From contig MWDD01000001.1 in assembly GCA_002070375.1 (NCBI GenBank), forward strand, positions 108,023-172,022: 64,000 nt of DNA. Direction: 5' to 3'. Source of the DNA: a bacterium ADurb.Bin157 (GTDB taxonomy: Bacteria > Muiribacteriota > Ozemobacteria > Ozemobacterales > Ozemobacteraceae). Below the pieces are notes generated by a model. That model was not told where the DNA came from. It ran no database searches and saw only the letters and a program-made list of their open reading frames with translations. The position numbers and the translations under genes were made by a program. Positions 17,164 through 25,345 of this stretch are shown one piece after another (the stretch's first letter is position 1; every line of letters starts with the position of its first letter).

Positions 17164-19045
17164 AGTCGGCGCGCGCAGATTTGTGATGTTGTTTTTTCAC
17201 CGACATTATTATTAATGCCAAATCAGAAGCTCTAACACCGGGAATATTAGCTAGCTCGCCCACAGTCTTAGGGCGCACTCCAAGAATTTTGATTTTCGCC
17301 TCATGACTTACTGCCACAGGAAGATTATCAAAAAAACTGTCATCGAGCGGTATTTCCTTCATCGACTCTTGCAAATCAAACTCTTTTTGCTGTTGAACAA
17401 GATAGCCGGCATATTTTATTCTAGCCTCGACCTCCAGAGCAGCAAGTTTATCTAGATCATTTATTTCCGGAATTTGATTTACAAATTGTTTTAATTCAAC
17501 ATCCGATCTTTTAAGAATTTGAGCCAGAGATACTGAAGAAGATGGCTTGGGAACAGCGAACTCAGGAAAAACGTCTTCAAGTTTATTGGGAGTAAGAGTA
17601 TAAGACTCAAGTTTTTTTTCTATAGTCGACATACAATTTTCGCGTTGCCTTATTTTTTCTGCTTTTTGCAAAGACAAAACGCCTCTCTCAAAGCCGATTT
17701 CAGACAGTCTTGACTCTGCATTCGTCATTCTCAAGTTTAAACGAAACGGAGACCTTGATGTGAATACCCGATAAGGCTCAGTTATACCGAGAGTTGTGAT
17801 ATCTCTGATCAATAATCCGGTATAAGAAGTTTCTGCGTCGAGTAAAAGCGGAGGCTTTCCTTTAATTACGGCAGCGGCATTTATCCCTGCCACAAGCCCT
17901 TGAGCGGCAGCCTCTTCATACCCTGATGTTCCATTTATTTGTCCGGCCAAAAAGAGATTCTTTATTGATTTAGACATAAGAGTCGGGTGCAAATCAATCG
18001 GATCTACAATATCGTATTCAATTGCATATCCCGGCCTGGTTATTTGTGCGTTTTCCAACCCCAAAATTGTTTGCACGTAGGCCTCTTGAACGTCTTCCGG
18101 TAAGCTTGTAGAAAGACCTTGCAGATAGATTTCGCTACTGTAATACCCTTCAGGTTCTAAGAATACCTTATGACAGTCTTTATCCGGAAATTTGCTAAGT
18201 TTGTCTTCAATAGACGGGCAGTATCTTACTCCGGTGCCTTTGATTATCCCTGACATCATTGCAGAACGCCCAAAATTTTCTTTAATTATTCTGTGAGTTT
18301 CTTTATTAGTATGTGTTATATAACAAGGCCGGGTTTCAAAAAGAGAAGGCTCTGACCAAAGCGAAAAAGGTGCAGTTTCATCGTCGTTATCTTGACGTTC
18401 TAATCCGGTAAAATTTATACTCGAAACATTTACTCGGGGCGGAGTACCGGTCTTAAATCTTGCTATAGGCAATCCAAGCTTCACCAAAGACTCGCCAAGA
18501 TGATCTGCCGCAGGCTCACCGGCTCTTCCGGAAGAGAAGTTCGTGGTGCCGATATGGATTTTTCCACGCAAAAAGGTTCCGGCTGTAATAACTACAACAG
18601 GCGCAAACCAAGTTTCTCCCGAGATAATTTTAACTCCCGCAATATTACCGTTTTCAAAATGCAAATCAGTAACCATCGCTTGCAATACATAAAGACTAGG
18701 TTTAGTAAAAAGAGATTTCATCATTCTACGACTATAAGCCTCTTTGTCTGACTGAAATCTATTAGCTTGAACCGCGATTCCCTTTCGGGTATTTAGACGT
18801 CTCCTTTGAATGCTGGTTTCATCAGCAATTACACCCATCTCACCGCCTAACGCATCGATTTCTCTCACCAATTGTCCCTTCCCCTGGCCTCCTATGCTTG
18901 GATTACAAGGCAAAGCTGCAATTGTTTCTAATGTTATGGTGAACAAAAGAGTCTTAAGACCGCTTCCTGCGGATGCTAGGGCTGCTTCGCAACCTGCATG
19001 GCCTGCCCCTACGACAATTACATCAAATTCTTTATTGTTCTTCAC
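17153..19045 (-). CDS. mnmG: MnmG-family tRNA modification protein, second (divergent) paralogue
   Basis: A 630-residue FAD protein of the MnmG/GidA family, which with MnmE installs the (carboxymethyl)aminomethyl group on wobble uridine-34. Seen: dinucleotide loop VVGAGHAGCEAA, LPCNPSIGGQGKG with the first redox Cys, GVRYCPSIEDK with the second, FLAGQINGTSGYEEAAAQG, and a full C-terminal helical domain (KYAGY, RPKTVGELANIPGVRASDL). It departs from consensus in the substrate loop: TRKGIAVQANRFQSD instead of the usual SKGPAVRxxRxQAD. A normal mnmG lies two genes upstream (20991-22892). It may be redundant or specialised for another tRNA or substrate. It is last in the operon, six bases after the HEAT gene. 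Confidence 0.88.
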   Translation of the reverse strand: MKNNKEFDVIVVGAGHAGCEAALASAGSGLKTLLFTITLETIAALPCNPSIGGQGKGQLVREIDALGGEMGVIADETSIQRRRLNTRKGIAVQANRFQSDKEAYSRRMMKSLFTKPSLYVLQAMVTDLHFENGNIAGVKIISGETWFAPVVVITAGTFLRGKIHIGTTNFSSGRAGEPAADHLGESLVKLGLPIARFKTGTPPRVNVSSINFTGLERQDNDDETAPFSLWSEPSLFETRPCYITHTNKETHRIIKENFGRSAMMSGIIKGTGVRYCPSIEDKLSKFPDKDCHKVFLEPEGYYSSEIYLQGLSTSLPEDVQEAYVQTILGLENAQITRPGYAIEYDIVDPIDLHPTLMSKSIKNLFLAGQINGTSGYEEAAAQGLVAGINAAAVIKGKPPLLLDAETSYTGLLIRDITTLGITEPYRVFTSRSPFRLNLRMTNAESRLSEIGFERGVLSLQKAEKIRQRENCMSTIEKKLESYTLTPNKLEDVFPEFAVPKPSSSVSLAQILKRSDVELKQFVNQIPEINDLDKLAALEVEARIKYAGYLVQQQKEFDLQESMKEIPLDDSFFDNLPVAVSHEAKIKILGVRPKTVGELANIPGVRASDLALIIMSVKKQHHKSARADSIS

Positions 19046-19051
19046 GTTTTA

Positions 19052-21001
19052 TTAGCCTAATGACAATGTTTTTTCAACCAACGAACGAATAATTTCATTG
19101 GGGTCCGAGACGTATTTTACAAGCAAATCTCTTGCTTCCGGCGTTCGCTTTCGCGACAATATTCTTATTGCGGCTATTTTTATGCCTTCGTCACCAATTG
19201 TCAAAGCTTTCTTAATTAAAATCATTTGATCTTTGCCCATGACAAAAGCAATGTCTCTAACTGCCGAATTCATCTCGCTCAAATCATTTGAACACAACCG
19301 CTTAAAGATTTCGGCAGATCTGGGCTTTTCAAAGCCGGAAAGCTCGTTATTAGGCTGTTCTACATTCGAAACGACCGTATTTAAAGTATTCGGAGCGTCT
19401 GAAACTAGGTTTTGCGGAATAGGCGCACGAGGAATGGAGGGCGATGTTGGATTTATAGAGGGAAAAGTCGGCGCTGAAGGCAAAACCGAAGGCATCGGCG
19501 ATGGCACAGTCGGTGCTGAAGGCAAAACCGAAGGCTTCGGCGATGGCACAGTCGGCGCTGAAGGCAAAACCGAAGGGGCAGAAGGGACAGGAGAAGCCGG
19601 GTTAATGAAATTATCAGGATACTTGTTTTCAGACTTTATTGGCACATCCTTTAACTTTTCACACAAAGAATATGCAACTTGAGCAACAACCGGATCAGGG
19701 TCTTTACATGCAGCATTTAAAACCTGGCGGGCCGTGCTGTTGTTAATATTACTTAAAGCTTTAAGCACGCTAAGGCGAATTCCTTGATTAGGGTCTTTTA
19801 GTGCTGCTTTCAACAATGTCAACGATGCTTGATCGCCTATTTCACCCAGAGCAAAAATAACACTGTCTCTTAACCAAACTTCTTGGGATACTAACATTGC
19901 CTTAAGTGTTTCAAAAGCTTGTTTAAAACCATTTTTAACTAAATATTTAGCAGCATTAACTTTGACACGATTTTCAGTATCGCTTAAAAGAGTCGCAATA
20001 TTTCTTTCACAGCCTCTTATCTTTTGCTCTTCAATAACTTCGACAGTATTCGCACGAACTCGCGGGTCTTCGTCTTTCAAACACTTAGCTAATGTGTTTA
20101 AACCTTTTTCCCCTACACTTCTAGCATAAGCTTTGACCAAACCTGATTTAACAATCACATCTTTCTCGTTGAGCAATATTTGTTCTAATAATTCACTATT
20201 TAAGGGCACTTGAGAATCCAGAATAATTTTTAACATAAGAAATCGACGTTGAGAAGATTGAGAGTTATCAGACATCAACTTCAAAATATGAGGTACAACC
20301 CTGTTGTCTTTTACATTTATCAAAGCCTGCAAGGCTGTTAAAGCGACTTCTTCTATTGGAAAAACAACCAAAGCCACAAGATGCTGTAAGTAACCTGACG
20401 GTCGACCGGTTTGTAATTTTTTGATGTAATCCAATAAAAATATAACATCATTAATCTTTTTAATATCAGGCAAAGAAGGGTCTAAAGGCTCATTAAAAAG
20501 GCTTTCGCAGTCATCATTCACTAAAAAAGGATTGGCTGATTCAACAAATTCAGGTTCAGCCTGAGTTGGAATAGCGGGCGGAATCTGAGGAGAGGGAAAA
20601 TCAGGCTGAATAAGGGGTGGAACCGATGGAGTGCCCAAAGCAGACGGAATAACAGGTGGAACCGATGGAGTGCCCAAAGCAGACGGAATAACAGGTGGAA
20701 CCGATGGAGCGATCAAAGTAGCCGGAGTTGGGTCTGTGGTTGGAATCGGAGGGAGCGTAAAAGGGGCTGAAGACACTGATGCAGGTGGCGTTTCGCCGCC
20801 TTTCAATCTTGTTATAGCAGCTAAAGCCGCTATTCTTACTTTTTCATCAGTATCATTTAGTGCGACCTCAATATGTTGTATCTTTTCTTCGGCCGGCATA
20901 ACAGGAAAGTTTTCTAGCTGCTCTACCGATCTGATTCTGACTTCGGAGGATATAGATCGAAGATTTTGAATCAGTAATTCCTGTCTTTTTTTATTTAACA
21001 T
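19052..21001 (-). CDS. HEAT-repeat protein with proline-rich repeated linkers
   Basis: A 649-residue soluble protein. HEAT/PBS-lyase-type helical repeats occupy about residues 5-70, 190-455 and 570-649 (RVRANTVEVIEEQ, DEKVRIAALAAITRLKG and similar). Two Pro/Ser/Ala-rich linkers separate them: about 75-160, with a 13-residue unit (PSVPPVIPSALGT) in tandem, and about 460-560, with a 14-residue unit (PTVPSPKPSVLPSA) in tandem. HEAT domains are scaffolds for protein-protein contacts and there is no catalytic motif. It sits between two mnmG genes, overlapping the upstream mnmG by 11 bases, so it is cotranscribed with tRNA modification genes. A functional link is only inferred from this. The start ATG at 21001 fits the coupling. 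Confidence 0.8.
   Translation of the reverse strand: MLNKKRQELLIQNLRSISSEVRIRSVEQLENFPVMPAEEKIQHIEVALNDTDEKVRIAALAAITRLKGGETPPASVSSAPFTLPPIPTTDPTPATLIAPSVPPVIPSALGTPSVPPVIPSALGTPSVPPLIQPDFPSPQIPPAIPTQAEPEFVESANPFLVNDDCESLFNEPLDPSLPDIKKINDVIFLLDYIKKLQTGRPSGYLQHLVALVVFPIEEVALTALQALINVKDNRVVPHILKLMSDNSQSSQRRFLMLKIILDSQVPLNSELLEQILLNEKDVIVKSGLVKAYARSVGEKGLNTLAKCLKDEDPRVRANTVEVIEEQKIRGCERNIATLLSDTENRVKVNAAKYLVKNGFKQAFETLKAMLVSQEVWLRDSVIFALGEIGDQASLTLLKAALKDPNQGIRLSVLKALSNINNSTARQVLNAACKDPDPVVAQVAYSLCEKLKDVPIKSENKYPDNFINPASPVPSAPSVLPSAPTVPSPKPSVLPSAPTVPSPMPSVLPSAPTFPSINPTSPSIPRAPIPQNLVSDAPNTLNTVVSNVEQPNNELSGFEKPRSAEIFKRLCSNDLSEMNSAVRDIAFVMGKDQMILIKKALTIGDEGIKIAAIRILSRKRTPEARDLLVKYVSDPNEIIRSLVEKTLSLG
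19467..19577. repeat. 42-base in-frame tandem repeat in the HEAT protein gene
   Basis: About two and a half nearly identical 42-base units (GGCGCTGAAGGCAAAACC...GATGGCACAGTC) encode 14-residue Pro/Ser repeats. Copies differ by only a few bases, suggesting recent expansion or ongoing homogenisation. Confidence 0.85.
20615..20709. repeat. 39-base in-frame tandem repeat in the HEAT protein gene
   Basis: Two full identical 39-base units and a partial third (GGTGGAACCGATGGAG seen three times) encode the 13-residue unit PSVPPVIPSALGT. They are identical at the DNA level, so the copy number may vary between strains. Confidence 0.9.
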
Positions 21002-22892
21002 CTTCTTCTCCGTTTAACGAATTAGCATGCATCTTCTGACTATAAACAGCTAAAATCAATGCTAAGTCAGTTTTACTGACAGCTCCTTTTTTCACAGCTT
21101 GCGCAAGATCATCATATTTATCTGATTTTATCACTAATTTTGTTTCTTGTGACAAAATTTCCAGTTTTAAATCAAAAAAAGAAATAGGCAATCTTATTTT
21201 TTCCAAAAATTGAGTTTGAACAATTTTTTCTTTTTCACGCTCTGCATAACCTTTATATTTTATATCAGTTTCCAGAGAATAAATTTCATCAGAGTCGGTT
21301 AGCACCTTAGTCTCTTCGAGGAGATCCATCAACTGATTATAACCTAAGCCGGGTCTTTGCAAAAGTTCTATGCAACTGACTCTTTTCTTTAAGTCACCGG
21401 TATTAAGCTTTTGCAACATCTCGCGATTTTCTGTTTTTGGCAACAAACTTAAATCTGACATTCTGACTATTTCATTTTCAATTCTGTTTTTCCAGGCCAG
21501 TATTTTTTCATATCTGCTCTGCGAAACCAATCCAATATCATAACCGTCTTTAATAAGTCTTCTTTCAGCAGAATCGTCTCTCAGAGTCAATCTGAACTCA
21601 GCATGCCCCGGAGTTATTCGGTATGGCTCCGGCCTGTCCCAAATTGAAAGATCATCAACCAAAACTCCAATATAACTTTGAGTTCTTGATGGCCAGTACG
21701 GAGCTTTATTCTTCAAAGCAAGAACAGCATTGATTCCGGCAATGAGACCTTGCGCCGCAGCTTCTTCGTAACCTGAAGTTCCGTTAAGTTGCCCCGCTGT
21801 GTAGAGTCCCTTAACTATTCGGCTTTCCATTGTTTTTCTGAATTGTCCGGGAGAAAGAGCATCGTATTCAATGGCATAACCGTATCGAAGTATAACAGCA
21901 TTTTCAAGACCGGCAACACTTGACAAAATATCTTCTTGAGCAAGCGGGGGCATTGCTGTTGTTAAGCCCTGCAAATATAACTCTCTCGAATCTCGCCCTT
22001 CGGGTTCAATAAATATTTGGTGAGTAATCATATCCGGAAATTTCAAAATTTTTCTGTCAATAGAGGGACAATGTTTAGGGCCCTCATCAGTTATATTTTC
22101 CAGCACTAGGGGACTGTTTGGCAGATGTCTTTTAACGGCTTCAACAGATCTTTCGTCTGTAAAGGTTAAAAAGCAAGATATTTGATTCTCATATCTTCTT
22201 AATCTGTCTTCCCAGGTAAAACCTCCGGAGTCAATATCACCCGGTAATTCTCGAAGCTTTTCAAATCGCACGGAAGTGTCTAATACCCTTGGTGGCGTTG
22301 CTGTCTGAAGCCTTCTGACATTTATACCATTTTTTATAAAAGAGTCTGATAAACCCGTTGCCGCGCTTTGATTATGTGGGCCGCCGCTCCAAGAAGATTT
22401 ACCGAGAATAATCTTTGCATTCAAATATGTACCCGAAGTAACAATAAGTTTTTCACAGGTAAAAATTAAACCTGTTTCAAGCATTATCCCCTTTATAATG
22501 CCGTTTTCAACAAGAAGTTCAGTAACATGCCCCTGTCGCAATACTAAGTTAGGAGTTTTAAACAGTGTCTCAATCATCCTTTGTCTGTATAAATACTTAT
22601 CGGCTTGAGCTCTTCTTGATCTGACAGCAGGCCCCTTTGAAGTATTAAGCCACTTCATTTGCAAACAAGTTTCATCGATACAAGAAGCCATCTCCCCGCC
22701 AAGCACACCGATTTCTCTCACTAAATGACCTTTACCCGGCCCTCCGATGCTTGGATTACATGGCATTAAAGCTATTGTTGAAATATTTAAAGTGACAAGC
22801 AATGTATCTGCACCAAGCCGTGCAGATGCTAAAGCTGCTTCACACCCTGCATGACCACCGCCAACAACAATGACCGAAAAATGTTTATTCAT
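20991..22892 (-). CDS. mnmG: tRNA uridine 5-carboxymethylaminomethyl modification enzyme MnmG (canonical copy)
   Basis: A 633-residue FAD/NADH-dependent partner of MnmE, modifying U34 of tRNAs that read NNA/NNG codons. Motifs are VVGGGHAGCEAALASA, MPCNPSIGGPGKGHLVREI (first redox Cys), TSKGPAVRSRRAQADKYLYR (the canonical substrate loop), PKHCPSIDRKILKFPD (second Cys) and AGQLNGTSGYEEAAAQGLIAG. The C-terminal helical domain is present but less typical than in the paralogue at 17153. It lies 9 bases after mnmE, the classic position in the rpmH-rnpA-yidC-jag-mnmE-mnmG order, so this is the positional orthologue. It is followed, with overlap, by the HEAT gene. Confidence 0.95.
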   Translation of the reverse strand: MNKHFSVIVVGGGHAGCEAALASARLGADTLLVTLNISTIALMPCNPSIGGPGKGHLVREIGVLGGEMASCIDETCLQMKWLNTSKGPAVRSRRAQADKYLYRQRMIETLFKTPNLVLRQGHVTELLVENGIIKGIMLETGLIFTCEKLIVTSGTYLNAKIILGKSSWSGGPHNQSAATGLSDSFIKNGINVRRLQTATPPRVLDTSVRFEKLRELPGDIDSGGFTWEDRLRRYENQISCFLTFTDERSVEAVKRHLPNSPLVLENITDEGPKHCPSIDRKILKFPDMITHQIFIEPEGRDSRELYLQGLTTAMPPLAQEDILSSVAGLENAVILRYGYAIEYDALSPGQFRKTMESRIVKGLYTAGQLNGTSGYEEAAAQGLIAGINAVLALKNKAPYWPSRTQSYIGVLVDDLSIWDRPEPYRITPGHAEFRLTLRDDSAERRLIKDGYDIGLVSQSRYEKILAWKNRIENEIVRMSDLSLLPKTENREMLQKLNTGDLKKRVSCIELLQRPGLGYNQLMDLLEETKVLTDSDEIYSLETDIKYKGYAEREKEKIVQTQFLEKIRLPISFFDLKLEILSQETKLVIKSDKYDDLAQAVKKGAVSKTDLALILAVYSQKMHANSLNGEEDVK

Positions 22893-22901
22893 AACTAAAA
22901 A

Positions 22902-24278
22902 TTATTTTCCAATGCAAAAACGTTCAAAAATTAAATCAAGAGTGTTCATATCAACCGTTTCGCCATTTACTCTTCCTAATTCTCTTACAGTTTCCTCCAT
23001 ATCTATTGCAAGCATATCTTGATAATTTTTACCGATTCCTTCAACAGCACGTTCCAGTGCAGATACGGCTTTATCAAGTGCAGCTGCTTGCTGAGCACCC
23101 AACAAAACCATTTCATCAAAATTAGCCATTCCGTCACTTTTAAAAATATCTGTTAATGCTGCAAAAACCTCGACTAATCCGGTTCCTTCTTTGCATGAAA
23201 GGTTAACAGTTTTAAAACCCTCAAATAGTTTCCTGCTGATTTTTTGAGGTAAATCTGTTTTATTGCAAATTAGTAAAACATTTTTATTTAGATTTTTTAA
23301 GTTATCTATGATTAGCTTGTCTTCTTCCGTTTCAATAACAGAACCATCAAAAACTCCGATAACGGCATAAGCATCTTCAACAGCTTTTAAGGTTCTCTCA
23401 ATTCCAATTGCTTCAACTTTGTCACCGGGCTTTCGCATACCTGCGGTGTCAATAATCTTAACCGGAATCGAAGCTATCAAAATGCTTTCTTCAAGGGTAT
23501 CTCTTGTTGTTCCGGGAATATCTGTTACAATTGCCCTGTCTCTTCCCAAAATGCAGTTCATTAAACTGGATTTTCCTGAATTCGGTTTTCCCAGTAACGC
23601 CACCTTTAAGCCCTCTGAAACAAGAGAACCATTTTTTGCATTATCAAGAAAGATGTACAATTCATTCAATATTTTTCTGAGTTCTCTGCCAACTTGGTAT
23701 TCATCTATTGACTCAATTGCATCCTCAGGAAAATTTAAACTTGCTTCAAGTTGAACAAGATGTTTGAGAATTTTTTCTCTGATTTCAGCAACAAACTTAG
23801 ACGGTAACCCGTCTAACTGATTTAAAGCCATTGTAGCTTGAGTAGTCGTGTTTGCGGCCAATAATTGTGAAATGGCCTCTACTTCGAGTAAGTCCATTTT
23901 TCCGTTTAAAAAGGCTCTCTTAGTGAATTCACCCGCTTCTGCCGCTCTTGCCCCGTTTGTTATAAGAAGCTGCATTATTCTGCTTACTACAACCGGATTT
24001 CCATGCGCTCCGATTTCAGCGATATCTTCACCTGTATAAGAATTTGGTGAAAGATAGGTCGTAACAATTACCTCATCAATCACCTGTTGTGCTATAGGGT
24101 CGACAATTTTTCCAAAAAAAGCAGAATAAGGAAGGGGGAAAGTTTTTTTCCCCCCCCTAACAAATATTTTGCCGAGTATTGCGAAGGTATTTGGCCCCGA
24201 TACTCTTATAATGCTAATTGCAGCTCGTCCCTGTGCTGTAGAAACAGCAGCAATCGTATCAATTTTTGGCTTATACAT
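22902..24278 (-). CDS. mnmE: tRNA modification GTPase MnmE
   Basis: A 458-residue potassium-activated GTPase working with MnmG on wobble uridine. The N-terminal tetrahydrofolate-binding domain (about 1-118; PYSAFFGKIVD, SYTGEDIAEIGAHGNP) precedes a helical domain with an inserted G domain. The G domain has P-loop GKPNSGKSSL, switch GTTRDT, DTAGMR and NKTDL. The C-terminal FERFCIGK is the conserved CxGK that orders the active site. All hallmarks are intact and length is normal. It overlaps the jag stop by 8 bases and precedes mnmG by 9 bases. Confidence 0.96.
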   Translation of the reverse strand: MYKPKIDTIAAVSTAQGRAAISIIRVSGPNTFAILGKIFVRGGKKTFPLPYSAFFGKIVDPIAQQVIDEVIVTTYLSPNSYTGEDIAEIGAHGNPVVVSRIMQLLITNGARAAEAGEFTKRAFLNGKMDLLEVEAISQLLAANTTTQATMALNQLDGLPSKFVAEIREKILKHLVQLEASLNFPEDAIESIDEYQVGRELRKILNELYIFLDNAKNGSLVSEGLKVALLGKPNSGKSSLMNCILGRDRAIVTDIPGTTRDTLEESILIASIPVKIIDTAGMRKPGDKVEAIGIERTLKAVEDAYAVIGVFDGSVIETEEDKLIIDNLKNLNKNVLLICNKTDLPQKISRKLFEGFKTVNLSCKEGTGLVEVFAALTDIFKSDGMANFDEMVLLGAQQAAALDKAVSALERAVEGIGKNYQDMLAIDMEETVRELGRVNGETVDMNTLDLIFERFCIGK

Positions 24279-25344
24279 CTTCTTCCAAGAACATGGGAAC
24301 CGCAGTATTTTCTGAGGTATTCGACAACCCTTCAGAATCGCTGTCTTCTACCACAAGAGGTTGCCATTCATTATTAGCATTTGCTGCCCTTTTCTTATTA
24401 TGAACAGGCGCAATAACTACACGTCTCATAGGTTCAACGCCTTTTGAGAACGTTTCAATTTCTTCATTGTCTTTCAACGCCATGTGAACTGTGCGTCTGT
24501 CTAGTGTAGACATGGGTTCTAACTCGACCGGACGATTCCCGGAAACAGCTTTTCTGGACATTCTTTTAGCTAACATTATTAGATTTCTGTAGCGTTTTTC
24601 TCTGTAACCTTGGGCATCGAGAACAATTTTAGTTCTCTCGTCTTTGCCTTTATTGAAAACAATATTCATCAAATACTGTAAAGAATCGAGAGTCTTGCCA
24701 TGCTTACCGATAAGCTGGGAAACATTATCGCCGCTCGCATCAATTACCCAAGCACCGTCACGAATAAAATCATTGAGTTCAACTTCTTCAACGCCGACAT
24801 TTTTTGCTACGCATTGTATTAAATCAAAAATCTCACCATACAGAGCATTGTTTTTGATTTCTTCGGTAACCGGTTCTTTAGGTCTTTCAGGCAAATGAAT
24901 GTGCTCCTCTGCTTCGGAAAAATCTTCTTTACTTTCATATGACCTATCGTTGCGCTTATTATTTCTTCCTTCTCGACGGGAATTTGACCTGAAGTTATTT
25001 CTGTTTCCTCTGTCATCTCTGTTGTTATTATTATGTCTAGGTCTTTTGACAGGCATTTCGGAAAGGTCTTCCGCTTCTTCAAAATTTTCTGCAACCGCTT
25101 CATTAAATGTTGGTTTTTCTGCAATCTTTTCTACAAGCACCTCTTCAACTTTTGCAGGTTTCTCTTCAATATGGAATCTAATTTTAAACTCCTGCCTGCC
25201 CACAAAACCAAAAATTCCTCTTGCAGGAGCTGATAAAACTTCGCTTTTTGCAATTTTTTCATTTGAATCAAGCTGTTTTTCAGCCAAGGAATGAGCCTCG
25301 TTTTCACTTTTTGCGATAACTTCGATAGTTCTTGGATACGTCAT
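24271..25344 (-). CDS. jag: Jag/KhpB (EloR-like) RNA-binding protein
   Basis: A 357-residue protein with three parts. The N-terminal Jag_N domain (about 1-58; RTIEVIAKSENEAHSLAEKQ, GIFGFVGRQEFKIR) is followed by a long disordered Arg/Asn/Asp/Glu-rich linker (about 65-160; NNNNRDDRGNRNNFRS). Last come a KH domain with the GxxG loop (QLIGKHGKTLDSLQYL) and an R3H domain (LDRRTVHMALKDNEEIETFS). The family binds RNA and, in streptococci, controls cell elongation and division. Its place between yidC and mnmE is the standard arrangement. The linker is longer and more RNA-binding-like (RG/RN-rich) than in many homologues. Confidence 0.93.
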   Translation of the reverse strand: MTYPRTIEVIAKSENEAHSLAEKQLDSNEKIAKSEVLSAPARGIFGFVGRQEFKIRFHIEEKPAKVEEVLVEKIAEKPTFNEAVAENFEEAEDLSEMPVKRPRHNNNNRDDRGNRNNFRSNSRREGRNNKRNDRSYESKEDFSEAEEHIHLPERPKEPVTEEIKNNALYGEIFDLIQCVAKNVGVEEVELNDFIRDGAWVIDASGDNVSQLIGKHGKTLDSLQYLMNIVFNKGKDERTKIVLDAQGYREKRYRNLIMLAKRMSRKAVSGNRPVELEPMSTLDRRTVHMALKDNEEIETFSKGVEPMRRVVIAPVHNKKRAANANNEWQPLVVEDSDSEGLSNTSENTAVPMFLEEDV

Positions 25345-25345
25345 A

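Noticed and set aside
19233..19682. Plus-strand 149-codon open frame with Glu-Gly-Lys-Thr repeats
   Set aside because: It is the antisense shadow of the repeat-rich linker of the minus-strand HEAT protein; no ribosome site and low-complexity composition.
20615..20709. CRISPR-like direct repeats
   Set aside because: Units are in frame, contiguous and protein-coding with no unique spacers, so they are a coding tandem repeat.
24899..25294. 131-codon plus-strand open frame rich in Ser/Leu
   Set aside because: Antisense shadow of the Arg/Asn/Glu-rich linker of Jag; no independent support.
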